This document shows, one piece after another, positions 1 through 12,000 of a stretch of DNA of 64,000 bases. Positions within the stretch are counted from its first letter, which is position 1. Every line of letters starts with the position of its first letter. A model generated the notes under the pieces. It saw nothing but the letters and a program-made list of their open reading frames with translations. It had not been told where the DNA came from and ran no database searches. The position numbers were made by a program, and so were the translations under genes. Source of the DNA: Desmodesmus armatus (Eukaryota; Chlorophyta; Chlorophyceae; Sphaeropleales; Scenedesmaceae); NCBI GenBank assembly GCA_007449985.2, contig VIIQ02000048.1:124001-188000 (forward strand). Direction: 5' to 3'.

Positions 1-3000
1 TTTGCCCCGGTGCTGTGCTGCTTGGCCCCCAAGCAGTTGTTGCGATCTGTAACAAGCAGTCGTGCAACCGCTCTAGCGCTGATACCGCTGTGTTGATGGT
101 ATGGCTGCAGGTTTTGTTGCTGCCGAGTGGCTTCAGGACCCTGGCGCGGAGCCTGCACTGCTCAAATGGGTCAGCACAGAGTACAACAGGGCTACAGCTG
201 ACAAGGACTGCTTCCGGTTCGAAGGGGCTGTGCTTGACAAGGTGGGTGGCTGCTGAACGCAGGGACCGTGAAGACAGGCATCAGGCACCACCTCTACAGC
301 GCAATTGGTGCCGATGGTGCTGTGCTGCCGAGGCAACTGCAAGAGGTAGTAGATGCCAGCACGGCTCGTCACGCTCACACACGGAACCCCAAGCGGTGTG
401 GATCTTTGCAGTGCCTGTTCTGACATAAGCTTATGTGCTTGGTTGGATCGCATGTCGTGCAGGCCTCCACCCTGGCGCACTGGGGCAACAAGCCCAACCT
501 GTTTCTCGAAGAACGTGAGGACGATGCAGCAGCTCACACGGCTTCAGAAGGAGGAAGAGGAAGATGAGGTGGGTGTGGCTTACATCTGCCTGGGGCTAGC
601 GACGCCTCTTCATTGCAGGAGGGGATGGAAGGCCCAGCACTGCGTGGCACAGTCAGTGGGCACCTGTGGCCCTTCACACATGGCCGCCTGCATGCAGACC
701 CATCTCTGCCGTGCGATGGAGGCAGTGGTTCATGGTTTGAGGTCAAGCACTGGCAAATCACAGGGCATAATTGTGCTGCTGCCTGTCTTGCAATCTTGTG
801 CACCTGTGCAGAAGAACCCTCCAGCTGGATTGTTCTACTTCCACAAGCTCCATCAAGGCGACGCGAAAGACCCACACGACAAGCCCTGGACTGTGAGCAA
901 CCAAACATGCTGGCTGTGGAGATGCAAAGCTGCTGTTTTTGCGACCGCCATGCAAACTCCTCCGCATGTCAGCAGCATGCAAGGCGTTATGCTCTGAGCA
1001 CAAGCGCCTGCTTGCAGGACACCCACCTTTGATGACTGCACACACACAGTCGCATGCACATGGCTTCCTTGGCTTGCCCATGCGCCCCCATGCACCTCAC
1101 TGCACGGCCTCACTGCTGTGTCTGAATGAGCGCTGTGTATGTGCAGATTGAGCTGGGTGATTATGTCACAATCAATGATGCCAAAGAGGACGAGAATGGC
1201 CAGGAGCAAGACGACCTGGTTGTGGCGCGTGTGGTGGAGATTGTGTTCACCACCAATGGTGAAAGGCTCATCGGCATCAACTGGATGTACCGAATGCCGG
1301 TGAGTGCCTGCTGTGTGCTGGGGCTGCAGGGGGTTAGCAACACAAAGTGCACGTGGTGCTGCAGCTGGTAATGGTGATGTCATGGCTGCATCAGCATGGG
1401 TTCATGTGCACTCATGAACATGCGGCTCACCGTCTATCAAAGCAGAGTGCTATCACTTTGGTTGCTGCTGGTGAGCTGTGCTGCTGCGCTGTGCCATGCG
1501 GTGTTATGCCTGGCAGGACACCGACCTAGCCGAGGCCATCAAGAAGAAAACCGACAAGAAGGGCAAGAAGCTGACCAAGGAGGAGCTGGTGAGTTCGGTT
1601 GGTGCAGAGGGGGCATGGTGTACATGGCATTCAGCATTGCTCTGCTTGTGCTGGTCGATGGCGGCGGTGATGGTGGAAACAGGGTTGGCATTGAGAATGG
1701 CGAGTGAAGCCTGCCCTCCTGATGGTGAGCAGGGCCATGAGACATGTTGATGCTTTGCTTGCGGTGTTGCCTTTAACTGACCACACCCTTCCTGTTGCAG
1801 GACCAACGGCTGAAGGTTCTGCCAGTGGCGGGTGACGTCTTCCCTCGCCGCCTGTGGCTGTGTGGGTCCGCTGTCGACAACCAGCGGTACTCAACGTATT
1901 ACGACATCAGCAAGATCAACGAGTGAGTGGCATCAAACCCCAAACATGCAAGAGCAGCCTCAGTGTGTGCTGACCTGTCGTCTTATCAGCTGGGGTTTTC
2001 AGCGTCGGAAGCTGCAATTTTGCGCTCAGCTGTTCCAGCCAAGCAATGCTTTGAGCCTTTGGTCAACCTTCCATTGATGCTGAAAGGTCATGTCGCATGT
2101 GGTGTGGCCACAACCGGCCCAGGCTTTGGGAGGATGCAATGCTTTCCCAGGTTTGCCTGGTGGTGCTGTATCGGCACCTGGATGAGTTTATTGCTTGTGC
2201 ACATCGACACGCCTGGCAAAGTGTAGAATATGAGCATGTTGCCTGCATGTATTCAGCAGCTCAGCGCACTTGAGCCACAGCACAGGTTGGACACCACCTG
2301 ACCCGTGTTGGACTCAAGGCCCGTCGGCACTGCTGCGTCTGCCATGTGCTGCAGGCCTGCTAATGTCAAGTTTGTGGCACCTGGCATCAACACGCTGCAG
2401 CAGGTGCTGGAGGCCCACCCTGACTTCGACAAAGACCAAGATTACTTTTATAACGGCTTCACGGTAGGTGTCCTGAATGCTAGCGCACAGGTGCTCAGCA
2501 GCCACCTGCATGCTGCACACGGGACGCTGCAGAGTGTGTGAGTGCGGAAGGCTGCGTGGGCGTGTTGAGGCTTGCACAAATTGCTAGATGCATGCCTTCC
2601 TTTGTCTTCAACCTCTGTTTGATGGCATTTGCATGTTCTACCACACTGTGCTGTTACGTCCATGCCATGTCCTTGCTGCCGTCTGTATGCATGTAACCCA
2701 CAGCAAAAGGACTTCTGGACGTTTGAGGATATGCATGCGGACTTCACGACCTGGTCCCCGCTGTACAAACAGGTGTGCGTATGGTCCCATGCAGCAGTGG
2801 TCACCAGATCAATCAAGCAGGTGTCTGTGAAGCAAGAAGGGCGGTGCACCAACACAGCTCACCGGTCCATGCCAGCCCAGGAGATGCAGCCAAGTTGGCA
2901 TGTGTCAGCTGCGCCCTCCTCAAGCTCTGTCTTCACACAGTGAAACAAAGCAAGGCAGTGCCAAGTTGAGCCAGCAACAGACAACTACATCCTGCAACAT

Positions 3001-6000
3001 TATAATGACGATCATTGAACGCAAGCGTCACCATTGCATGCGCTTCCACTGTCGTCAATGCTGGCTCGTTTGCGCAGGTATGGGACAAGTATGGTGCGGC
3101 GGTATTGAGAAGCTCCGTGGCAAGCTGACGCTGGGCGACAAGGACGGCGGCTACAAACAACTCATGTCCCTCAGCCGTGGTGCACCCCATTTGGACTTTG
3201 AACTGGACTATGAGGCTGCAGGGGCTGGCAGCATTGTTGCTGCCGCTGCAGTGCAGGAGCATGAGCAAAGCAACCCCGTGAGTGCAACAGCACCGCTGCC
3301 ATCAAAAAAATGCTTTGCAGGGCGCATGCACGGTTAGGTCTGTTGCTGTGATGGAAGGCGCCTTGATCCATAGCACAACGCAGAGGCCGATTGCACTTTG
3401 ATGCAAGGAATGTGCACATATTGCTGACATCAAACCTTCTGCATGCTGCGACGGCAAGTCTGTGTGTTTTCCCTGCGCTGCTGCCATATTGCTGTAATGA
3501 CAGCCCCTGCGGAAGCTGCACAAGCTGGAGCTGTTTGCTGGTGGCGGGGGCCTGAGCTACATGGCGCAGGAGCTGGAGGACTGCGGATGCATCGTTAGCG
3601 CCTGGGCTAACGACATCAATCCCAGTGCCTGTGCGACATATGCGGCCAACAAGCCTGACGCCTTTGTGAGTCCACTGCTGGCCACCCACTGACAGCACCC
3701 AATTATGGCGTCCTTGCGCATTTGGCTTGCATTCAATGCTGGGCTTCTCCTGCTGTTGCCACTTGTGATGCATGCATCTCAAATGATAAATTGACCAGAC
3801 ACCCAACGGGCTACACCCGTACACTATGCTCAAGCAGTAAGCTATGTTATTGACACCACACACTGCACAGTGAGAAACTATACATTGTTGAGCTTGCATG
3901 GTGTGGGAGCCCACATCTCGTTCGTGTTGCATGACCCCAGGTGTCATGCTGCGGCCTGGAGGAGCTGCAGCAGCTGCACCGCAAGTTTGCAGCATGCTGC
4001 GACAAGTACCTGGGCCCTGGCTGGAAGCAGCGGTCAGCGCTGCAGGAGCTGCTGAAGCTGCCGCCTGGCAAGCGCTACAGCAGGCAGCACATGCCAGAGG
4101 TGAGCTGTGCCGAGCTGGGTGGCTCTCTGCTGATGAGGGTGACTGCATGTGCCGTGCTGGCGGGGGATCAGCATTACCTTTCTACATGAGTGCAATGGCC
4201 TTATCATTGCCTGCACATGCAGATTTTTGTGATGTATGTTTTGGCACCCGCACACACCTGTGATTCCCTGCTTGCTGCTGGGTGGCTGCACCGCGCTATG
4301 CAGGGCGTGGGCTGCAGTGGCGGGCAGAACCCGGACGACTGCCTGCCGTTTGTCTACTCAGCCAAGGAGGGCCAGAAGGCGCGCAAGCAGATGGAGAAGC
4401 TCCTGCTGTCGCTGCTGGGCAAGCCTGTGTCTCAGGTGCGGCAGGTGCTGGTGCAGATGCAGCCGGCGGAAGACAAGGTCCCCGTCACGCAGCAGCTTGC
4501 AGAGTCAGCGCTCAAGCAGGCAGCACACCTGCGCGAGTTCAGGCGGCTCAAGGCAGAGGCAGAAGCAGCGCTGCCAAAGCCCCAGTTTGACGAGTGCTAT
4601 GAGGCGCTGCCAGATGTGCAGCTGACGCCAGCAGGCTTCGACAGCAGCAGCGGCAGCATTGAGGAGCGCGCAGAGCGGCTGCTGGAGGTGGTGCTGCCCC
4701 GGGAGGCCCCGCAGGAGCTGCTGGATGCCGCAGCTGCTCACACCCAGCAGCCGCAGGGCGGCAAGGGTGGGGCGAAGAAGCGGAAGAAGCAGGCGAGGGA
4801 GCAGGCCGCACAACAGAAGGTCTCAAAGATACAGCAGAAGAAGGCCCTGAAGGAGCAGGAGGAGGAGTTGAAGCAGCAGCAGGAGCAGCAGGAACAGGCA
4901 GTGCTGAAGGCATATGAGTCAGCCTGGGAGCAGCAGCTGGCGGTGATTGAGGAGAACCTCACCCTGATTGAGGAACAGGGCCTTGGGGAGGTGAGCTTGA
5001 CTTGCATGGTGATGCTAGCATTGGTTTTGTTGCTGTTGGTAACCAGTGCTGGTGGTATGGGCGTGAGCTGGATTCTGTCTTGCCTACTTTTTCTTTTTTC
5101 CCCCTTCTGTCAGCCCCTGTGATGCCCTGAGCTTGAATTGCCAGCAGGTATTCACTTACTGCACATGGTCAACCTCGTTGTCCTTGCCGCTTCTGGCTCA
5201 CCTGTGGTTGCTGCTTGTATTCATGCTGGTGTTCAGGTGGTGGAGGTGCGGGACGTGCGCATCCGCGACTGCGCGGTGCGCGTCAAGGCGGGCAGCAGCA
5301 GCAAGCAGATGGAGGGCGCCCTCACATCCTACGAGTGCTGGCTGGAGTTTCAGGTCCAGCGTGAAGGGTAAGGCGCACTGTCTGCAAGGCATGTGACGAA
5401 CCAACATCACATTGTCCTTGTTGCGGTTGCATTGTCCTCAACTTTCCCAAACTCACCCAGGCAAGCAGCGCTTCTACCGTCCCTGCTTCCATGTATGATC
5501 AAGTGTGTCGCCTGCATTGACTGAAGTTTCACACAGCCACATGCTGAGGTGCAAGCCTTTGTCACCAAATTGGTTGCACATGGACACATCATGTTGCCTG
5601 CTGAACCCTGCTGAACCCTGCAGGAGCATGGACTGGGCCTGGGAGCATGAGGCCCTCATGCACCTCGACGACGCCATCCCGCCCACACGGCACTTCCTCC
5701 TCAGGATGGTGGCGGACAAGACAATCCCTCTGCCTGGCGACATCGACCTCATGACTGGCGGGCCCCCTTGCCAGGTGTGTAGTATGCACAGCACTGGATG
5801 ATCCCTTCCTACTGTCTTTTGGGTTTGTGTGCGCTTTGTCGTCACGCCACATGTCGTTGCAGGGGTCTTTTGAGATGCCGCATCTTCAGCACAGCACTAT
5901 GTGATGCAGTGGCACCCTGCTTTTGTAGGCCTTCACTAACCAGGTGTGCACCACTGCTGTTGTGCTGCCGTGTGGTTGTGGGTGCAGAACGTCAGTGGCC

Positions 6001-9000
6001 TCAACCGGCAGGCACGCCAGGAGGACGTAATGGTGGACCCAAAAAACCGCCTCGTGGCAAGTTACATGGGCATGATCGACCACCACCAGCCCTCGTACTT
6101 GCTGATTGAGCAGGTGCGCAGACCCCATGACTGCAACATGGCAGGGCCCTTGAGGCCAGCACACGATCAACACCTTTGCAGCCTATGATCAGCCCCACTT
6201 GCAAGCACATACCAGACGGCATCACATGTGGCTTTTGCCTATGGCAGCAGATGCGACATCACCTCCTGCATGTGAGGTCAATGTGCCAAAAGCAAAAGCA
6301 GCTGCTCCAACGGATGACACAAGCATACAGACACGGCTAGACACCTTGCTATGTTTGGTGATCCGCAGGTGACTGACATCCTCAAGAAGGAGGACGGCAA
6401 GTACGCCCGCTTCAGCATGATCACCATGCTGCAGCACGGCTACCAGGGCCGTGTGGGCGTCCTGACAGCCGGCTTTTACGGTGCACCACAGGTAAGTCAT
6501 ACTTGCTAACCCTTGCGCCCCCTCGCCCATGCAACAGCTGTGTATCTCTTGCTTGTGACCATCTTGATGCCCGCAACAGCTGTGTCTCATGCGGAGAAGC
6601 AAGCAGTCACGGTGTGTCTCCGCTTGGCTGTGCAGGGGCGCCTGCGGGTGATCATCCTGGGAGCGCTGTCCGGCACTGAGCAGCTGCCGCCCTTCCCAGC
6701 AGCCACCCACCAGGTGAGGCAAAGCATGAGGGTGATTTTCAGGGCGAGGGCACGTATGTTCCCAGGTTGCCTTTGTGGGTGCTGGCAGCTGCTGTGTGGA
6801 CCTCATAGCCCGAGTGTTGTGACGCAGGAAACATCACGGCTGGTTGTGCAGAATTTATGTTGCCATCTCTGTATGATTTAGTAGGTTCAACATGCACAGC
6901 CGTTGCCCCAATGCACCTCAACCGCACTGTGGTGTCATCTCCTGCGGCATCGCCTCTCAAAGCTGTCAAAGGCAGATGAAGCAATTGGCTAACCAGAGCC
7001 TTTTGTGTCATGGTTGCAGTGCAAGGCCCATGGCCTGGGGCTTCCTTCCAATGCCCCACACTGCGTGGTGGAGGCCCTGCCGGCCGGCTCCAAGGTAAGG
7101 GCAGGGGGACAAGGCGTCTGTTGCTGCACTTACTGGCCCACCACTATTGTGCGACTAGAGCTCCATCGCGCCTTGTTGTGCAATCAGCTGTGGAACTGTC
7201 GGAGCTTCACATCGGTGCCTGCTAGTAGTTGCTGTCAAGCCGTGCGTACCATGTTGTCCTGCTGCCGTGCAGGTTGGTGGGCTTGAGGTGCCCAAGCTGC
7301 TGCCCTTCCAGACCTGGGGAGATGTGATCAGCGACCTGCCCAAGGTTGACAACTATAGTGAGGTGAGGGACTTGTTTCATCACCATGCGGCCTGAGCTAT
7401 GTGATGGATGGATGCACGTGCAGCTGGGTGTGCGTCTGCCAGTGTTTGGCAGCACTGCAGTGTGCACGTCAAGGCAGCAGCTCCGCAGCCACGACTGACA
7501 GTCACGATGTCTGAGTCATCCTTGCATGCTGTATGCAAGACATGTACTTCAGCGCGTGTGTGGCTTGGGTGATGCAGCGGCTGTTGCTTGCCACTGTGCC
7601 TGCACGAGCGCATCAAAGCCTTTCCTGGCATTCAACAATCCTGCAAATGCTGGCACCGTGCTGACCATTTTTCTGCAGACTGAGCGCCTGGACTACACAT
7701 CCGGCCCACAGACCTACCTGCAGCAGTGGCTGCGCCGTGAGCCTGCTAAGCACGAGCTGCCGCTGCTGATGCGCGCAGCACACGCAGATGCGGGTGAGTA
7801 AGGCCGTGCAGTACATGTAGCAGAGCTGTGCTCAACCTCAATCAGTTCAAGGGCTGCTTAGTGGTGGTGGCCACCCGTTACGCACATGCGTACTGAAGGA
7901 ACTGACAGTTCGAGTGCTAAGATGCGGATTGGGAACATCTTGCAGTGCCGCTGGCCAAAGCGCAGAGGGCATGGCCCGGAACGGTGTTTGTGGCCTTTTA
8001 GTGGCGGTGCTGTGACTTTGACTCTGCTGTGCTTCGCCTGCGTGTTGCAGCAATGGCCCTGTGGGGGCCCCTGTTTACCCAGGAGGAGGTGGAGACTGCC
8101 ATGAACGGCGACGACCCGGACACGGTGCGTAGCCTGGTGTTTGCAGGTTTGGCAACATTCGAATGCGCTCAGCTCTAATCAGGGCCTTTCAGGACGTTCA
8201 GGACGCACATGCAGCAGTCAAGGCAGCCCTGCCTATGTTTTACTGGGTCGGCTGCGCTCGTGCTTTCGCTTCCTGTCATATGCAATACATACAGCTGCAT
8301 GCCAGGTGTTGGCCGGCTGAATGGACCACGCTATTGGTGGCAATGCAGGTCATGGCTGCGGGGATGCTGGCCCTGTGCCAGACCTGCAAGTGGCTCAGCA
8401 GCAACAGCACCCAACAGGCTCGCAAGCTGGCTGAGACCTTTGGGAAGGCAGGCAAGGCCACACCCGCTGGCGACGGTGACAAGGACGAGGATGAGGGGGA
8501 CTCTGATGAAGATGAGGACCAGGGGCAAAGCCAGGGCCAAGAGAATGAAGAGGACGCTGAGGACGCCAAAGGTGGGCTCAGGCTGCATATGTTTCACGGC
8601 TGCTCAACCTGGGCTTGTTATGTGTAGAGATGGCTGCCGCCTGCGCCATGGCCGCCAGTTGGGTTGTCACCTGTAGCTACACATGCGCTGAATGTGTTGC
8701 GGGCGTCTTCGGTGTTCTGAATGTGTGCTTGCCGTCCCATGCTGTGCAGAGCTGCGCAAGGAGATGGGTGAGGAGCGGGACTTCACCCGCAAGGTGCAGC
8801 GCAGGCACCTGGCAGCTGATGGCGACCAAGACCGGGCTGAGGAGATCCTGCTGATGGCACAGACCCAGCAGCATGCCATCACGCAGATGATTGGCGTGGT
8901 GAGCTGAGGGTCCGGGCAGGTTGGGTGTGGTCTGCTCCATTGGTCGGTCGCTGCATAATCACACCTCACCCAGCAAGGCTGGTGCTGCTTATAGCAGCTG

Positions 9001-12000
9001 TGTACAGCCTCGTGTGCTGAACAGCAAATGGTCAGCGCAGCAGCAGAGGCCATTGTGCAGTTCGGCAGCTGCAGCATCTGACGACGGCACTGGCTGCTGC
9101 TGCCCCACCCCCTTGCAGAGACGCATGAAGGAGATGAAGAAGGCATATGCGACTGAGGGCGTGCTGGGCCCGCTGCGTGACCAGAGGCCGCATCAGTGCA
9201 ACGTGGACGACCTGCTGCGCATGGAGGCCCTGCCAAAGGACTCCCAGCAGCGGCCAGGTGTCTGCTATCGCGACCTGCCGGGAGTTGTCACCAACCCAGA
9301 CCGTGAGTACGACCCAGGCAGGGCACATCGTCGCGCTGGCCACATTAGGCGTGCTATGGCTGAGCTAATTGCGGCACCTCAGGTGCATTTGTTACACTGA
9401 CCCGCTGCTCAGCCCTTCGGCCCCCTCCCTCACAGGTGCTGATGTGTTACTGTGCGATGTGACCTCTTGCAGCTAGCTGGGTGGGCAAACAAACATGGGG
9501 ATGTTTGCTGGGCTGCCTCCAGCAGCAAACGTATGGGTCTTAATTGAACGAGCTTTCTGCCCCCATGTGTGCAGGCACCTCATGCAATGGCTGCTGGCAT
9601 GCAGCCGCGGTCCCAGCAACCGCAGAAGACAGAAAGGTTGGTTGCAGCTTGGGTTTTGCAGGATGGTTTGACCTGCCTAGCATCATGGACAGGGACAGTG
9701 TTCCAGGACAGTTCCACCCGAGGGCATGTTGAGGTGCTGCCAGATCGCACAGGAGTGCAGCAGGGAATGGGGTCAGAAGCTCAAGCTGTTGCAAAACGCA
9801 GCCGGTCACTGGATTGCTGTGTTGCCGTGTGAGGCAATGTGCCACATGGTGTGTGCATCGCTGGATTGCCTGAGTCTGTCCCTTCTGCCCCTGTTTGTGT
9901 GTGACATGCAGCTGAGGGCTGACCGCGTCAAGCTGTTCTTTGCAATGCCAAAGGAGGAGCAGGAAAAGCTGAACGCGTGCAAGTTCGTGTTGGAGGGCGT
10001 GAAGCTGAAGGTGTGTTGCATGTCAAGACAGCTAGTGCTCGACATGACGCATGCAGCTGAAGTAATCCACTGTCTGCATGCATAGTGACGTAGTGAGGAT
10101 GGCCGCTGCCGGGTGCATGGGATTATCTAGGTGACGCTACGGCATGACCCTAGCGTGCACATCTTGCACCCACTTCACCGCAGAGCATGCAGTATATTGC
10201 CTCCTTCACTGTGCATGCCATGCGTTGTTTGTGTGCTGTGCATTGCAGTCCGGGTGCACAGGCGGCGGCACCGATCCCAAGCCTGCGAAGGGCCTGCTGG
10301 GCAAGACCGGCAACGACCCCAAGTACAGGTGAGGCTGGCAACTCCCCTATGCACCGCATGCACCGGTGCACCTCAGCTTGTTGGGCATAAGCTGGTGCAG
10401 CTGACAGGTTTGTGGATGGTCTGTTGGATGCCCTTTGAGGCGCATTCTGTTTCTATCGTCCTTCTCTCATGCGAGTTTGTCATGGAGTGCTTCATGCCCT
10501 ATAAGCCTTGTTTGGTTCCTGAAAGGGCGATCAGGCGAGGCTTTGATCTTGTCAAGTGCTGCTGTTTGCTAGGGTGGTAGCAATGCAGCTGGTGCCACGC
10601 CACAGCACTTCCTCCAGCACAGCCAGCACGCGGCGCAGTGTGGCTAGCTGGTGTCCTCTGCTGCATGCGCGTCACTGTCGTTGCCCTGCTGCCTATCACG
10701 TGACTGCAGGGTTGACGCCTACGGGGCTGATGCAGAAGGCAGCACAACCATGGAGGGCTGCAAGAGCAGGACCTTCTTCATGGCCACCAACGGCCTGCTG
10801 TGCCCCCGGTAAGACCGCAGGCTGCTGACAAACATGGTGACGACGCGCCGGCTTGTGTGCACACTAGCAGCGTGCCCTGCGCAGGGCGGCTGCACGTCGT
10901 CTTACACCCCCTTTTACAACCGAGCCAAGCGACTGCCAAGCACTACAGGAAGCAAGTCACATATCATGGAGCTCTGCTGAGGCAACAGCAACAGAAATAG
11001 CCTGCCATGTGGGCTGCACTGCCTGATGCCATCTTGCATGTCAAGGGCAAGCGGTCACAGGGCAGCCAAGCATATGGTCAACATCTTGCAGCACATGCTC
11101 TTGCCCTGTATGCAGCAGCGTGAGGCATGCTGACACCTTTCCTGGCTCTCTGTGTGTGCATCAGGTGGTGCGTCACGCACAAGGCCAGCAGCGGCGGCAG
11201 CATTGGCAGGCACGGGTGCTTTGGGGTCATCCACCCCAGCAACATCCAGCCGACTGTGGTGACTCGCCCCGAGCCCCACAACCTCGAGGTGAGTGTCAGC
11301 CTTGGTGCCAGATAATAATGTGCGCTGCAGTCAGCCTGGGAGCTTGATGGATGCATTCACTGCAGTCAGCCTGGGGTGAGCATGCTGCACAACCGTGCCA
11401 TAGGCCAGCATAGCAGAGTCACTGGCACCCTGCCTTGCGTGCAAGGCCAGTGACCGCCAAGTGGCTTGCGTGGCTGACGTGCGGTCATGCATGTTGCCAC
11501 CTCAAAGCCACAAATACAGATGCTCAGCTTGTGTGTGTGTGCGCTGTGCATGTTCCTTGCTCGCAGCTGGTTGTGGACGGACAGGGCAGGGTCATCTCTG
11601 TGCGTGAGAACGCCCGCTGCCAGGTGAGCCGCCAGCACCAGCACAGCTGGTATGCACAGGGCAGCAAGCGGGTGTTCAAGCTGCTGTGACTGTTGTTCTG
11701 TTACAGTGTCATACATTCATGCCAGCCTTATATGCACCTTGGGGTTGTGATAACACACTGTGTGATGTTTGAGTCTGCGAAGGCAGTATGTATCGCTTGC
11801 ATGGTTGCTGACTGGCTTGGGGCCTGTGTTACATGCGAACTTGGCACATGTGTGCAGGCCTTCCCAGACTTCCACGTCTTTGTTGGCCTTGGCGTGGGCA
11901 ACAAATACGGTTGCGGCAAGGGCGTGCGCACAGTGTCGGAGCGTTATTTACAGGTAGGCATGACATGGCACAACTGCAACTGTGTGCCTTGCAGTGGCCG

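Noticed and set aside
4190..5122. A 310-codon + strand frame that could be read as a stand-alone coiled-coil gene.
   Set aside because: Good splice sites at 4303/4304 and 4990/4991 place it as a phase-0 internal exon of the methyltransferase.
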